Below are positions 30,549-40,202 of a DNA stretch of 64,000 bases, piece after piece. Origin of the DNA: FEN-1219 sp036563665 (lineage in GTDB: Bacteria; Pseudomonadota; Gammaproteobacteria; Steroidobacterales; Rariloculaceae); contig DATCLY010000039.1 of the NCBI GenBank assembly GCA_036563665.1, forward strand, positions 31,043-95,042, in the 5' to 3' direction. A program made the position numbers and the translations under genes. How positions within the stretch are numbered: the first letter of the stretch is position 1; each line of letters begins with the position of its first letter. The notes under the pieces were generated by a model. It was not told the origin of the DNA. It saw only the letters and a program-made list of their open reading frames with translations, and searched no databases.

Positions 30549-30820
30549 TGGAGGGCCTGCTCGTCTACCTCGCGGGCGCGGCCACGGCCGGCTACGTCGT
30601 CGCGTCGCTGTTCTTCCTGCGTTTCTGGCGAAAGACGGCGGACCGGCTGTTCCTCGCGTTCGGCCTCGCTTTCGCGCTGCTCGCGCTGAACCAGGTCATC
30701 GCCACGTTCCTCGGCGCGGGCGACGAGCGCCTGCCGTTCGCCTATGTGCTGCGGGTGCTCGGCTTTCTGCTGATCCTGCTGGCCGTGGTGGACAAGAACC
30801 TGGCGGCCGGCCGGCGCTGA
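30545..30820 (+). CDS. DUF5985 membrane protein, second copy
   Basis: A 91-residue protein beginning ATGATGGAG at 30545, where ATGA overlaps the previous stop. Three membrane segments are present (LAGAATAGYVVASLFFLRFW, LFLAFGLAFALLALNQVIATFLG, RVLGFLLILLAVVDKN). It is a divergent paralogue of the preceding gene; the pair may form a hetero-oligomer in the inner membrane. The downstream kinase starts 235 bases later behind operator-like palindromes. Confidence 0.75.
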   Translation: MMEGLLVYLAGAATAGYVVASLFFLRFWRKTADRLFLAFGLAFALLALNQVIATFLGAGDERLPFAYVLRVLGFLLILLAVVDKNLAAGRR

Positions 30821-30874
30821 CCAGCGCAAAATCGAGCCCGCCGACCCGCGCTCGTCCCGGCGGCCCGCGCATCT

Positions 30875-30930
30875 TTCCAAATTTTGGAATCTCAAGCGGG
30901 CTTCGCTGCTCGTCTTTCCAAAATTTGGAA
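30875..30930 (+). promoter_or_regulatory. Twin 15-bp palindromic sites upstream of the HAMP kinase
   Basis: TTCCAAATTTTGGAA at 30875-30889 and TTCCAAAATTTGGAA at 30916-30930 are exact reverse complements of each other, each itself nearly palindromic around its centre. Their centres lie 41 bp apart, about four helical turns, so a dimeric regulator could bind both on one DNA face. They form an AT-rich island in a GC-rich background, 126 bases before the kinase start. The two sites could also pair as a hairpin in RNA. Confidence 0.55.
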
Positions 30931-31055
30931 AAAGGCGTCGATGTGTCGCCACTCGTCCACTCGTCGGCGCGGGCCAACGCGCGTATCCTCGCGCGTTCGG
31001 GGAGACCGGACGGCGGGCCCGCCGCCGGGTAGTTCAGCGCAATCGAGGAAACGCC

Positions 31056-34000
31056 ATGAGCAGCGCAGTCGCGCATCCGCGTACGTCGTTTTCGCAAGCG
31101 GACGAGATGACCATGATCCTGGCGGCCCTCACCGCGCTAAAGCGAGGCGACGCGACGGTGCGGCTGCCGCTCGGAGGCTCGCCCACCTTCAACAAGATCG
31201 CGGACGTATTCAACGACCTCGTCGAGCAGAGCAGCGGCATAGCCGAGGAGCTCCGGCGGCTCGCCAAGGTGGTCGGCAGGCAAGGAAAGCTCTCGCGGCG
31301 CGCGGCGCTCCCCGGGGCGCGCGGCATCTGGGGCGAGTGCGTGGAGCAGGTGAACTCGCTCATCGACGATCTCGTGCATCCGACGACGGAGGCGGCCCGC
31401 GTGATCGGGGCCGTGGCGCAGGGGGATCTGTCGGCGACCATGGCGCTCGAGCACGACGGCCGGCCGCTCGAAGGCGAGTTCCTGCGCACGGCCAAGATTA
31501 TCAACAGGATGGTGGAGCAGCTCGCCGACTTCGCGGCCGAGGTGACGCGCGTCGTGCGCGAGGTGGGCACGGACGGCAAGCTCGGAGCGCAGGCCAAGGT
31601 GAAGGGCGTGGCCGGCACGTGGAAGGACGTGACGGACTCCGTGAACACCATGGCGGGCAACCTGACCTCGCAGGTGCGCAACATCGCGGACGTCACCAAG
31701 GCCGTGGCGGCCGGAGACCTGTCGAAGAAGATCACCGTCGACGCGAAGGGCGAGATCCTCGAGCTCAAGAACACCATCAACACCATGGTGGATCAGCTGC
31801 GCTCGTTCGCGTCGGAGGTGACGCGCGTGGCGCGCGAGGTGGGCACGGAAGGCAAGCTCGGCGGCCAGGCGGACGTGCGCGGCGTGGCGGGCACATGGAA
31901 GGACCTCACCGAGTCGGTGAACCTCATGGCGAGCAACCTGACGTTGCAGGTGCGTAACATCGCCGAGGTCACGAAGGCGGTGGCGGCCGGGGACCTCTCG
32001 AAGAAGATCACCGTCGACGTGAAGGGCGAGGTGCTCGAGCTCAAGAGCACCATCAACACGATGGTGGATCAGCTGCGCTCGTTCGCCTCGGAGGTGACGC
32101 GCGTGGCGCGCGAGGTGGGCACGGAAGGGCAGCTCGGCGGCCAGGCGGAGGTGGAGGGCGTGTCGGGCACGTGGCGCGACCTCACGGAATCGGTGAACGC
32201 CATGGCCGGCAACCTCACGGCGCAGGTGCGCAACATCGCCGAGGTCACGAAGGCGGTGGCGGCGGGCAACCTGTCCCGCAAGATCACCGTGGACGTGAAG
32301 GGGGAGATCCTCGACCTCAAGAACACCATCAACACGATGGTGGACCAGCTGCGCTCGTTCGCCTCGGAAGTGACGCGCGTGGCGCGCGAGGTGGGCACGG
32401 AAGGCAAGCTCGGCGGTCAGGCCGACGTGCAGGGCGTGGCCGGCGTCTGGAAGGACCTCACGGACCACGTGAACTTCATGGCCGGCAACCTGACCTCGCA
32501 GGTGCGCGGCATCGCCAAGGTGGTCACGGCCGTGGCGAACGGCGATCTCAAGCAGAAGCTCACCCTGGAGGCGAAGGGCGAGATCGCCGCGCTCGCCGAG
32601 ACGATCAACAGCATGACCGAGACGCTCGCGACGTTCGCGGACCAGGTGACCACGGTGGCGCGCGAGGTGGGCGTGGAGGGCAAGCTCGGCGGGCAGGCGA
32701 AGGTGCCCGGCGCGGCGGGCATCTGGAAGGGCCTCACGGAGAACGTGAACGAGCTCGCGGCCAACCTCACCACGCAGGTGCGCGCCATCGCGGAGGTGGC
32801 CACGGCCGTCACGCAAGGCGACCTGACCCGCGAGATCACAGTCGAGACGCAGGGCGAGGTGGCGGCTCTCAAGGATACGATCAACGAGATGATCCGCAAC
32901 CTGCGCGACACCACGCGCAAGAACACCGAGCAGGATTGGCTGAAGACGAATCTCGCGAAGTTCAGCCGCATGCTCCAGGGGCAGCGCGATCTGGTGACCG
33001 TGGGTCGGATGATCCTGTCAGAGCTCGCGCCCGTAGTGGGCGCGCAGCAGGCGGAGTTCTACGTGCTGAGCGGCGAGCAGGGCTGCCAGCGGCTCAAGCT
33101 CCTCGCGAGCTTCGCTTCCAACGGCGAGGCCGTGCACGGCAAGGAGATCGAGCTCGGCGAGGGGCTGGTGGGCCAGTGCGCCATCGAGAAGCGCAAGATT
33201 CGCCTCACCAGCGTCGGCACCGACGCGTTCCGGATCCGCACGGGGCTGTCGGAGTCCTCGGCGCACGCGGTGCTCGTCATGCCGGTGGTGTTCGAGGGCG
33301 AGCTCCGCGGGGTCATCGAGCTCGCCTCCCTCGAGCCGTTCAGCCGCTCGCACGAGGCGTTTCTCGATCAGCTCACCGAGTCGATCGGCATCGTCATCAA
33401 CACGATCGAGACGAACACGCGCACCGAGAACCTGCTCAAGCAGTCGCAGTCGCTGGCCGAGGAGCTCAAGCAGACCAACCAGGAGCTCGAGGAGAAGGCC
33501 CGCCAGCTCGCGCATCAGAACCAGGAGGTGGAGCGCAAGAACCGCGAGGTGGAGCAGGCGCGCCAGGCCCTCGAGGAGAAGGCGAAGCAGCTCGCGCTCA
33601 CCTCGAAGTACAAGTCGGAGTTCCTCGCGAACATGTCGCACGAGCTGCGCACGCCGCTGAACAGCCTGCTGCTGCTCGCGGATCAGCTCGCGAAGAACAA
33701 GGAAGGCAACCTCACGCCGCGCCAGGTGGAGGCCGCCAAGGCCATTCACGCCTCCGGCAACGACCTGCTCGCGTTGATCAACGACATCCTCGACCTGTCG
33801 AAGATCGAGTCCGGCACCGTGATGTTGGACGTGAGCGAGCTGCGGCTCCTCGAGCTGCAGCGTTACGTCGAGCGCACCTTCCGCCACGTGGCCGAATCGA
33901 AGCAGGTGGGATTCGAGGTGCACCTCGACCCGTCCCTGCCGCGAGCGATCTTCACGGACATCAAGCGCCTGCAGCAGATCATCAAGAACCTGCTGTCGAA

Positions 34001-35651
34001 CGCCTTCAAGTTCACTCACGAAGGCCACGTGTCGTTCACGATCGCGCCGGCCGCCTCCGGGTGGTCGCCCGACAACGACGAGCTCGAGCAGGCCGAGGGC
34101 GTCATCGCGTTCTCGGTGAGCGATACGGGCATCGGCATCCCGGCGGACAAGCAGCAGATCATCTTCGAGGCGTTCCAGCAGGCCGACGGATCGACCTCGC
34201 GCAAGTACGGCGGAACGGGCCTGGGGCTCGCCATCAGTCGCGAGCTTTCCAAGCTGCTCGGCGGCGAGATCCGGCTCACGAGCACGCCCGGCGAAGGCAG
34301 CACCTTCACGCTGTATCTGCCGTCCTCGCATCCGCAGCGGACGGCGCGCACGGGCCGGGTGCCGGTGCTCGCGCTCGCGCCGTCGCCGGGCTCGCGGGCG
34401 GTGCCGTTGCCCGCGAGCGAGGACGACGGGGCGGCGTCGGCGCCCGACGAGGCGGGCGACGATCGCGCCGAGATCAAGCCCGGCGACCCCGTCCTGCTGA
34501 TCGTGGAGGACGACCTGTCGTTGGCCGAGAAGCTGCTCGAGGCGGCTCGCGAGCGGGGCTTCAAGGGGCTCGTGAGCCGCAGCGGCGCCCGGGCCATCGC
34601 GATGGTGAAGGAGCATGGGCCCACCGCCATCGCGCTCGACCTCGTTCTACCCGACATGTCCGGCTGGCGTGTCCTGAGCCGCTTGAAGGCGGACCTCGCG
34701 ACGCGCCACATCCCGATCTGCGTGATCTCCACGGACGACGCGCGCGCGCGGGCGGTGGAGGCCGGTGCGGTCGATTTCCTGGCGAGACCGGTTGCGGATC
34801 GCGGTGCGCTGGTCGACGCCGTGCGGCGGCTGCAGGAGCGCGTGTCGCGGCCGCGCCGCAGGCTCGCGCTCCTCATGCCGCCCGGGCCGGAGCTCGACGC
34901 GGTGCTCGACCGGCTCGAGGGCGCCGACGTGGACACGGTGGTGTCGCAGGACGGCGCCGAGATCTGCGCGGCGCTGCGCGACGGCCACCTCGACTGCCTG
35001 GTGGTGCAGCCGGGGACGGCCGACCTCGAGCCGGACGAGCTGGTCGAGGTCATGGAGCGCGAGGCCGGCGGGCGCCGGCCGCTGGCGATCGCGATCTACG
35101 GCGCCGGTGCGAACGCGTCGTCGCGCTGGCGACGCACAGGCGCCTTCACTTTGCGAGAAGCGCGCTCGCCGGAGCGCCTGCTGGACGTGATCTACCTGTT
35201 CCTCCACCGGTCGCTGGCCGAGCTGCCGGAGGAAGAGCGCCGCCGGATCGAGGAGCTGCACCGGAGCGACCGCCAGCTCGAAGGCAGGAAGGCGCTGATC
35301 GTCGACGACGACATGCGCAACATCTTCGCGCTGTCCACGGTGCTGCACGATCAGGGCATGGAAATGGTGTCGGCGAGCAACGGGCGAGAAGCCATCCGGC
35401 TCGTGCAAGGCGACCGGAGCATCGACATCGTGCTGATGGACATCATGATGCCGGAGATGGATGGCATGACCACGATGCGAGAGATTCGCAAGCTGCCGCA
35501 TGGCGGGGACCTGCGGATCGTCGCGGTCACCGCCAAGGCCATGAAGGGCGACCGCGACAAGTGCATCGAGGCGGGCGCCTGGGATTATCTGTCGAAACCG
35601 GTGGAGACGTCGCACCTGCTGGCGGTGCTGAAGGGCTGGCTGCATCGGTGA
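31056..35651 (+). CDS. HAMP-repeat hybrid histidine kinase (Nik1-like), 1531 residues
   Basis: ATG 31056 has GAGGAA upstream. The protein has no membrane segment. Residues about 15-640 contain seven 92-residue HAMP units, each with a core like AAGDLSKKITVDAKGE and a partner such as RVAREVGTEGKLGGQA. Residues about 650-790 are a GAF domain, then a long Gln/Glu coiled coil. FLANMSHELRTPLNS gives the phospho-His near residue 862, with LLSNAFKFTHEG, GIGIPADKQQIIFEAFQQ and GGTGLGLAISRELSKLLGG as ATPase boxes. Two receivers follow (Asp near 1195 in LDLVLPDM and near 1462 in LMDIMMPEMDG) with a degenerate receiver-like region between them. This layout resembles fungal group III osmosensing kinases and their bacterial relatives. 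Confidence 0.93.
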   Translation: MSSAVAHPRTSFSQADEMTMILAALTALKRGDATVRLPLGGSPTFNKIADVFNDLVEQSSGIAEELRRLAKVVGRQGKLSRRAALPGARGIWGECVEQVNSLIDDLVHPTTEAARVIGAVAQGDLSATMALEHDGRPLEGEFLRTAKIINRMVEQLADFAAEVTRVVREVGTDGKLGAQAKVKGVAGTWKDVTDSVNTMAGNLTSQVRNIADVTKAVAAGDLSKKITVDAKGEILELKNTINTMVDQLRSFASEVTRVAREVGTEGKLGGQADVRGVAGTWKDLTESVNLMASNLTLQVRNIAEVTKAVAAGDLSKKITVDVKGEVLELKSTINTMVDQLRSFASEVTRVAREVGTEGQLGGQAEVEGVSGTWRDLTESVNAMAGNLTAQVRNIAEVTKAVAAGNLSRKITVDVKGEILDLKNTINTMVDQLRSFASEVTRVAREVGTEGKLGGQADVQGVAGVWKDLTDHVNFMAGNLTSQVRGIAKVVTAVANGDLKQKLTLEAKGEIAALAETINSMTETLATFADQVTTVAREVGVEGKLGGQAKVPGAAGIWKGLTENVNELAANLTTQVRAIAEVATAVTQGDLTREITVETQGEVAALKDTINEMIRNLRDTTRKNTEQDWLKTNLAKFSRMLQGQRDLVTVGRMILSELAPVVGAQQAEFYVLSGEQGCQRLKLLASFASNGEAVHGKEIELGEGLVGQCAIEKRKIRLTSVGTDAFRIRTGLSESSAHAVLVMPVVFEGELRGVIELASLEPFSRSHEAFLDQLTESIGIVINTIETNTRTENLLKQSQSLAEELKQTNQELEEKARQLAHQNQEVERKNREVEQARQALEEKAKQLALTSKYKSEFLANMSHELRTPLNSLLLLADQLAKNKEGNLTPRQVEAAKAIHASGNDLLALINDILDLSKIESGTVMLDVSELRLLELQRYVERTFRHVAESKQVGFEVHLDPSLPRAIFTDIKRLQQIIKNLLSNAFKFTHEGHVSFTIAPAASGWSPDNDELEQAEGVIAFSVSDTGIGIPADKQQIIFEAFQQADGSTSRKYGGTGLGLAISRELSKLLGGEIRLTSTPGEGSTFTLYLPSSHPQRTARTGRVPVLALAPSPGSRAVPLPASEDDGAASAPDEAGDDRAEIKPGDPVLLIVEDDLSLAEKLLEAARERGFKGLVSRSGARAIAMVKEHGPTAIALDLVLPDMSGWRVLSRLKADLATRHIPICVISTDDARARAVEAGAVDFLARPVADRGALVDAVRRLQERVSRPRRRLALLMPPGPELDAVLDRLEGADVDTVVSQDGAEICAALRDGHLDCLVVQPGTADLEPDELVEVMEREAGGRRPLAIAIYGAGANASSRWRRTGAFTLREARSPERLLDVIYLFLHRSLAELPEEERRRIEELHRSDRQLEGRKALIVDDDMRNIFALSTVLHDQGMEMVSASNGREAIRLVQGDRSIDIVLMDIMMPEMDGMTTMREIRKLPHGGDLRIVAVTAKAMKGDRDKCIEAGAWDYLSKPVETSHLLAVLKGWLHR
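31604..32530 (+). repeat. In-gene tandem HAMP coding repeats, 276-nt period
   Basis: Near-identical nucleotide blocks recur every 276 bases; for example CTGCGCTCGTTCGC appears near 31797, 32073 and 32349, each flanked by CATCAACAC upstream and TGACGCGCGTGGCGCGCGAG downstream. They encode consecutive HAMP units of the kinase. The high DNA identity implies recent duplication or gene conversion and is a hotspot for copy-number change and assembly error. Confidence 0.85.
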
Positions 35652-37762
35652 CGGACGACAAGGTCAACATCCTGGTCGTCGACGACCTGCCCGAGAAGCT
35701 CCTCGCCTTCCAGACGGTGCTGGAGGAGCTCGGGGAGAATCTCGTGCTCGTCACGTCGGGGGCGGATGCCCTGCGGGAGCTCCTGAGGCGGGATTTCGCG
35801 GTCGTGCTGCTCGACGTCAACATGCCGGACATCGACGGCATCGAGACGGCGGAGCTCATCCGCAAGCACAGCAAGACGGCGCACACGCCGATCATCTTCG
35901 TGACGGCGTACGCCGACGAGCTGCAGACGGCGCGCGGCTACGAGCTCGGCGCGGTGGACTACATCCTGTCGCCCATCGTGCCCGAGATCCTGCGCAGCAA
36001 GGTGCGCGTGTTCGTGGATCTCTTCCGCGCGCGGCGCCACGCCGAGGCGCTGGCGCGCGCCGAGGCGGATCGGGCGGCGGCGGAGGAGGCCACCCGGCGG
36101 TCGGAGTTCATGGCGCGGGCGAGCCGCGAGCTCGGGGCCTCCCTGGACCTCGAGCAGAGCATGCACAAGCTGCTCGACCTGCTCGTGCCGTCGTTCGCGG
36201 ACCTCGCCGTGCTCGCGGTGAGCGTCGACGAGCGCGACATCGTGATGTCGCGGGCTCGGCCCGATCGCACCCGCTGCTTCGCCTCGCTCGGCGAGCTGCC
36301 TGGGAGGCTCTGCCAGGCCGCGATGGAGGCGCGGCGCGAAGGGCGCATCGTGGACCTGCGCATGTACTCGCGGACGCCGTCGGCATGGCCCGCGGAGCTG
36401 TCGTTCGCGCGTGCGTGGCCTCTCGTGGTAGGCGAGCGCGCCATCGGCGTGCTGGTGCTCGGCACCCCGAGCGCCGCCAGCGCGCAGCGCCACGAGCCCG
36501 TGCTCGCGGACCTCGTGAGCCGGGCCGCCATCGCGCTCGACAACGCACGGCTCTACGGCAACCTGCAGCGCGCGATGGCGCTCAGCAAGCAGGCCGAGGA
36601 GAAGCTCCAGCAGGCGAGCCGCCGCAAGGACGAGTTTCTGGCCATGCTGTCGCACGAGCTGCGGAACCCGCTGGCGCCGATCCGCAGCGCCGTCGAGGTC
36701 ATGCGCAGAGTGGCGCCGCTCGATCCGCGCATCTCGTGGGCGCGAGAAGTGGTCGAACGCCAGGTCACGCATCTGGCACAGCTCGTGGACGATCTGCTCG
36801 ACGTCTCGCGCATCACGCAGGGCAAGGTCACCCTGCAGAGGGAGCCGGTGGAGCTCGGCAAGATCGTCTCCGAGTGCATCGAGACGTCGAGGGCGCAGAT
36901 CGAAGCGAAACGCCAGCGTCTGGTCCTCGACCTGCCGGCCGCGCCCGTCTGGGTTCATGGCGATGTCGCCCGGCTCGCCCAGGTGTTCGGCAATCTGCTG
37001 AGCAATGCCGTCAAGTACACGCCCGAAGGCGGCACGGTCGAGGTGAGCATGGCGGCGCAACGGGGCGAGGTCGTCGTGAAGGTGCGCGACACGGGCATCG
37101 GCATCGAGCCGCAGTTCCTGCCGCACATCTTCGAGCTGTTCACGCAAGGTGACCGCACGCTCGATCGCAGCCAGGGCGGCCTGGGCGTGGGCCTCACGGT
37201 GGTGAAGCGGCTCGTGCACCTGCACCAGGGACGCGTGGAGGCCTGCAGCCACGGCTTGGGGAAGGGCTCGGAGTTCCGCGTGGTGCTGCCCTGCGTGAGC
37301 GAGGTGGGGGCGACCGAGGCGCGCGAGCCGCGGCCGGAGCCGCCGGCGCCGCGGGTGGCGCGTGGCAAGCGCGTGCTCGTCGTGGACGACAACACGGACG
37401 CGGCGGAGGCCATCGCGGTGTTCCTCCGGCTCGCGGGGCACGAGGTGCGCACGGCCAGCGACGCGCCGGAGGCGCTCGCCTGCAGCGAGCTGTTCGCGCC
37501 GGAGGTCGCGTTGGTCGATATCGGCTTGCCGGGCATGGACGGCTACGAGCTGGCCCGCCGGCTGCTGCAGCAGGGTTCGCCGCCCCTGCTGATCGCGCTC
37601 ACGGGCTACGGCCAGAGCCAGGACAAGGCGCGGGCGGAGGCGGCCGGTTTCCACTACCACTTCGTCAAGCCGGCGGACCCCCGAGCCATCCACCGGGTGA
37701 TCGCGAGCGTCGAGGATCGGCCGGCGGCGCAGAAGGAAAAGATCGGACGCTACGGCCCATGA
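35648..37762 (+). CDS. Hybrid histidine kinase with N- and C-terminal receivers
   Basis: A 704-residue protein whose GTG start overlaps the HAMP kinase stop (GTGA), so the two are co-translated. Residues about 5-125 are a receiver (ILVVDDLPEKL, phospho-Asp near 56 in LLDVNMPDIDG). Residues about 150-300 are GAF-like. FLAMLSHELRNPLAPIRSA gives a phospho-His near 336, with LLSNAVKYTPEGG and GLGVGLTVVKRLVHLHQG as ATPase motifs. The C-terminal receiver has Asp near 624 in ALVDIGLPGMDGYE. The two receivers suggest it accepts phosphate from the upstream kinase and relays it. The HisKA matches that of 15468-17237. Confidence 0.93.
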   Translation: MTDDKVNILVVDDLPEKLLAFQTVLEELGENLVLVTSGADALRELLRRDFAVVLLDVNMPDIDGIETAELIRKHSKTAHTPIIFVTAYADELQTARGYELGAVDYILSPIVPEILRSKVRVFVDLFRARRHAEALARAEADRAAAEEATRRSEFMARASRELGASLDLEQSMHKLLDLLVPSFADLAVLAVSVDERDIVMSRARPDRTRCFASLGELPGRLCQAAMEARREGRIVDLRMYSRTPSAWPAELSFARAWPLVVGERAIGVLVLGTPSAASAQRHEPVLADLVSRAAIALDNARLYGNLQRAMALSKQAEEKLQQASRRKDEFLAMLSHELRNPLAPIRSAVEVMRRVAPLDPRISWAREVVERQVTHLAQLVDDLLDVSRITQGKVTLQREPVELGKIVSECIETSRAQIEAKRQRLVLDLPAAPVWVHGDVARLAQVFGNLLSNAVKYTPEGGTVEVSMAAQRGEVVVKVRDTGIGIEPQFLPHIFELFTQGDRTLDRSQGGLGVGLTVVKRLVHLHQGRVEACSHGLGKGSEFRVVLPCVSEVGATEAREPRPEPPAPRVARGKRVLVVDDNTDAAEAIAVFLRLAGHEVRTASDAPEALACSELFAPEVALVDIGLPGMDGYELARRLLQQGSPPLLIALTGYGQSQDKARAEAAGFHYHFVKPADPRAIHRVIASVEDRPAAQKEKIGRYGP

Positions 37763-37889
37763 GGTAGCGTTAGATCAGAGTCTTACGATAGATATTTCAT
37801 GTGAGCAGACAATAACGCGCCCGAGCCACGGAGCCGCGCGGTGGCACGCGTGTTGCAGCCCGCCCGCTTCCGCACCACGAGGAACGAGC

Positions 37890-38873
37890 ATGGGCACCGC
37901 CGACCGCGTGGACCGAGGCCGCATGGCAGCGCGGCCGGGCGAGCTGCCGAGGAGCGGTTGGCTGGACATCGCCGCTCGGGTGAAGGACGAGGTCGGCCGG
38001 GACAATCTGTCGATGATCGCGGCCGGTGCCGCCTTCTACGGCCTGCTCGCCATGTTCCCGGCCATCGCCGCGCTCGTGTCGCTGTACGGTCTGTTCACGG
38101 ACGCGGACACCGTGACGCAGCACGTGCAGGCGATGCAAGGCGTGCTGCCGACCGAGGCGCGCGGCATCCTGCAGGAGCAGCTCGGCCGGGTGAGCGCGAC
38201 GGCCGACCAGGCCTTGAGCGTCGGTTTGATCATCGCGCTGCTGCTCGCCGTCTGGAGCTCCACCAAAGGCGTGAAGTCGTTGATGACGGCGCTGAACGTG
38301 GTGTACGGCGAGCAGGAGTCGCGCGGGTTCCTCACGCTGAACGCCGTGGCGTTGCTCTTGACCGTGGCGCTGCTGCTCGTCGTGATCGTGGCGCTCGCGG
38401 CAGTGGCGTTGCTGCCGGCCGTGATCGGCGCGCTGCCGGTGCCGGCGTTCGCCGAGACCCTTGCACGCTGGCTCCGCTGGCCGGTGCTCGCGCTCGTAGC
38501 CGTGGGGGCCATGGCCGTCTTCTATCGCTACGGCCCGAGCCGCGCTCGGGCGCGCTGGGGCTGGGTCGTGTATGGAGCGGTGATCGCGACGCTCCTGTGG
38601 CTCCTCGGCTCGGCCGTCTTCTCCTGGTACGTGTCGAATTTCGGCAGCTACAACGAGACCTACGGCTCCGTGGCCGCCATCGCCGTGCTCATGCTGTGGT
38701 TGTGGCTGTCCGCTTACTCCCTGTTGCTCGGCGGTGAGATCAACGCCGAGATGGAGCACCAGACCCGGCGCGACACGACGGTCGGCGACAGCCAGCCGCT
38801 CGGGCTGCGCGGCGCGTACGTGGCGGACACCGTGGGGCGGAGCAGAGGCGAGGAGGCGGACGAGCATCGCTGA
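37890..38873 (+). CDS. YihY/BrkB-family membrane protein
   Basis: A 327-residue protein with about six membrane segments. DNLSMIAAGAAFYGLLAMFPAIAALVSLYG near residues 38-67 is the conserved first region; GLIIALLLAVWSSTKGVKSLMTALNVVYGEQESRGFL and AVLMLWLWLSAYSLLLGGEINAEMEH are the other hallmarks of the YihY/virulence factor BrkB family. Family function is uncertain; RNase BN activity once assigned to it is now doubted. The 127-bp upstream gap is relatively AT rich and likely holds the promoter. Confidence 0.9.
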   Translation: MGTADRVDRGRMAARPGELPRSGWLDIAARVKDEVGRDNLSMIAAGAAFYGLLAMFPAIAALVSLYGLFTDADTVTQHVQAMQGVLPTEARGILQEQLGRVSATADQALSVGLIIALLLAVWSSTKGVKSLMTALNVVYGEQESRGFLTLNAVALLLTVALLLVVIVALAAVALLPAVIGALPVPAFAETLARWLRWPVLALVAVGAMAVFYRYGPSRARARWGWVVYGAVIATLLWLLGSAVFSWYVSNFGSYNETYGSVAAIAVLMLWLWLSAYSLLLGGEINAEMEHQTRRDTTVGDSQPLGLRGAYVADTVGRSRGEEADEHR

Positions 38874-39052
38874 GCGCCGGCCCATCGGGCGACGCGAGCT
38901 GCGCGACCGTTTCGCCAGCGACGAAACGCACGACGACGATCCCGAATGAAGCGCAGGCGCCTCGTGGAGAAAGGCGCGGGGATCGCCTATGCTTGCGAGC
39001 ATCTCGAGACTGCAACGGCGCCGCGGGGTGTGTGGCGAGGGGAGGAGCACCG

Positions 39053-40192
39053 ATGGCACGATGCGCGAGGCTTGGGGGCACGGCGGCGCTGCTCGTCGCG
39101 GCGTCGATGGCCGGCTCGGCGCTCGGGCAGGGCGCCGGCGAAGGAAGCGCCGCGAAGCCGTCGAATCTGCGCGCCGTGCCGGCCGAGACGCTGGCCGCGA
39201 AGTATCGCGATCCCTCGTGGCGCGGTCCGCGCACGTCGTGGGGCGATCCTAGCCTCGAAGGCGTCTGGAGCACCGACGACATGCGCTCGGTGCCGTTGAA
39301 TCGGCCGGAGGAATTCGGCGAGCGGCAGACGCTCACGCCGGAGGAGTTCCAGGAGCGCGCGCGCCGCGACGAGAGCGGCCGCGACCGGGCCGTGAACACC
39401 GAGACGTTCCTGCGCAACGAGTGGGGCGTTCGGACGTTCGGCTACACCTCGCTGGTCATCGACCCGCCGAACGGCCGGATCCCGCCGATGACCGAGGCGG
39501 GCCTCGCGCGGGCGGGCAACCGCGACCGCGGCACGTTCGGCCCCGGTCCCTTCAACACGTTCGAGGATTTCACGCTCTACGATCGCTGCATCACGCGCGG
39601 CGTGATCGGCTCGGCCCTGCCCGTCATCTACGGCAACGGCATGCGGATCGTCCAGAGCCCGGGGTACGTGGTCATCAGCTACGAGATGATCCACGACACG
39701 CGCATCATCCCGCTCGACGGGCGGTCTCATGTGAGCGGCGACATCCGGCAGTACCTCGGCAACCCGCGGGGGCACTGGGAAGGCGACACGCTGGTCGTCG
39801 AGACCACCAACTTCACCGACCGCACGAGCATCGGCCCGAACGGCAACGGCACGCGCCACAGCGATCGGATGAAGATCACGGAGCGCTTCACCCGCGTGGA
39901 TTCCGAGATGCTCGAGTACATCGCGAGGGTGGAGGATCCGGTGGCTTACACGGCGCCGTTCACGATCCGGCTCATGATCACCACCCAACCCGGCTATCAG
40001 ATCTACGAGTACTCCTGCCACGAGGGCAACGGCGCCGTGCGCAACGCGCTGAGCGGCGAGCGCGCGTACGAGCGCGAGGTGGAGGAAGCGCGGGCCAAGG
40101 GGCTGCCGATCCCGCCGCGCGGCGGCAGCGGTAACATCTACCGCGCGCCGGAGGAAGGCGCGGAGATCATCAACATCAACGAGGGGGAGTGA
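39053..40192 (+). CDS. Secreted WEGDTL-type protein of unknown function
   Basis: A 379-residue protein. ATG 39053 follows GGGGAGGAG. The first 25 residues are a signal peptide ending SALGQG. DPSLEGVWSTDDM, YEMIHDTRIIPLDGR and GHWEGDTLVVETTNFTDRT are characteristic repeats of a secreted family common in Proteobacteria and Acidobacteria. DRMKITERFTRVDSEMLEY continues the pattern. The function is unknown. It shares the WEGDTLVVET segment with 40690-41502 and is followed, convergently, by the DUF6152 gene. Confidence 0.8.
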   Translation: MARCARLGGTAALLVAASMAGSALGQGAGEGSAAKPSNLRAVPAETLAAKYRDPSWRGPRTSWGDPSLEGVWSTDDMRSVPLNRPEEFGERQTLTPEEFQERARRDESGRDRAVNTETFLRNEWGVRTFGYTSLVIDPPNGRIPPMTEAGLARAGNRDRGTFGPGPFNTFEDFTLYDRCITRGVIGSALPVIYGNGMRIVQSPGYVVISYEMIHDTRIIPLDGRSHVSGDIRQYLGNPRGHWEGDTLVVETTNFTDRTSIGPNGNGTRHSDRMKITERFTRVDSEMLEYIARVEDPVAYTAPFTIRLMITTQPGYQIYEYSCHEGNGAVRNALSGERAYEREVEEARAKGLPIPPRGGSGNIYRAPEEGAEIININEGE

Positions 40193-40202
40193 GCGGCGCC
40201 GT

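Noticed and set aside
31604..32530. CRISPR or minisatellite array
   Set aside because: Repeats are 276 nt, in frame and encode HAMP domains.
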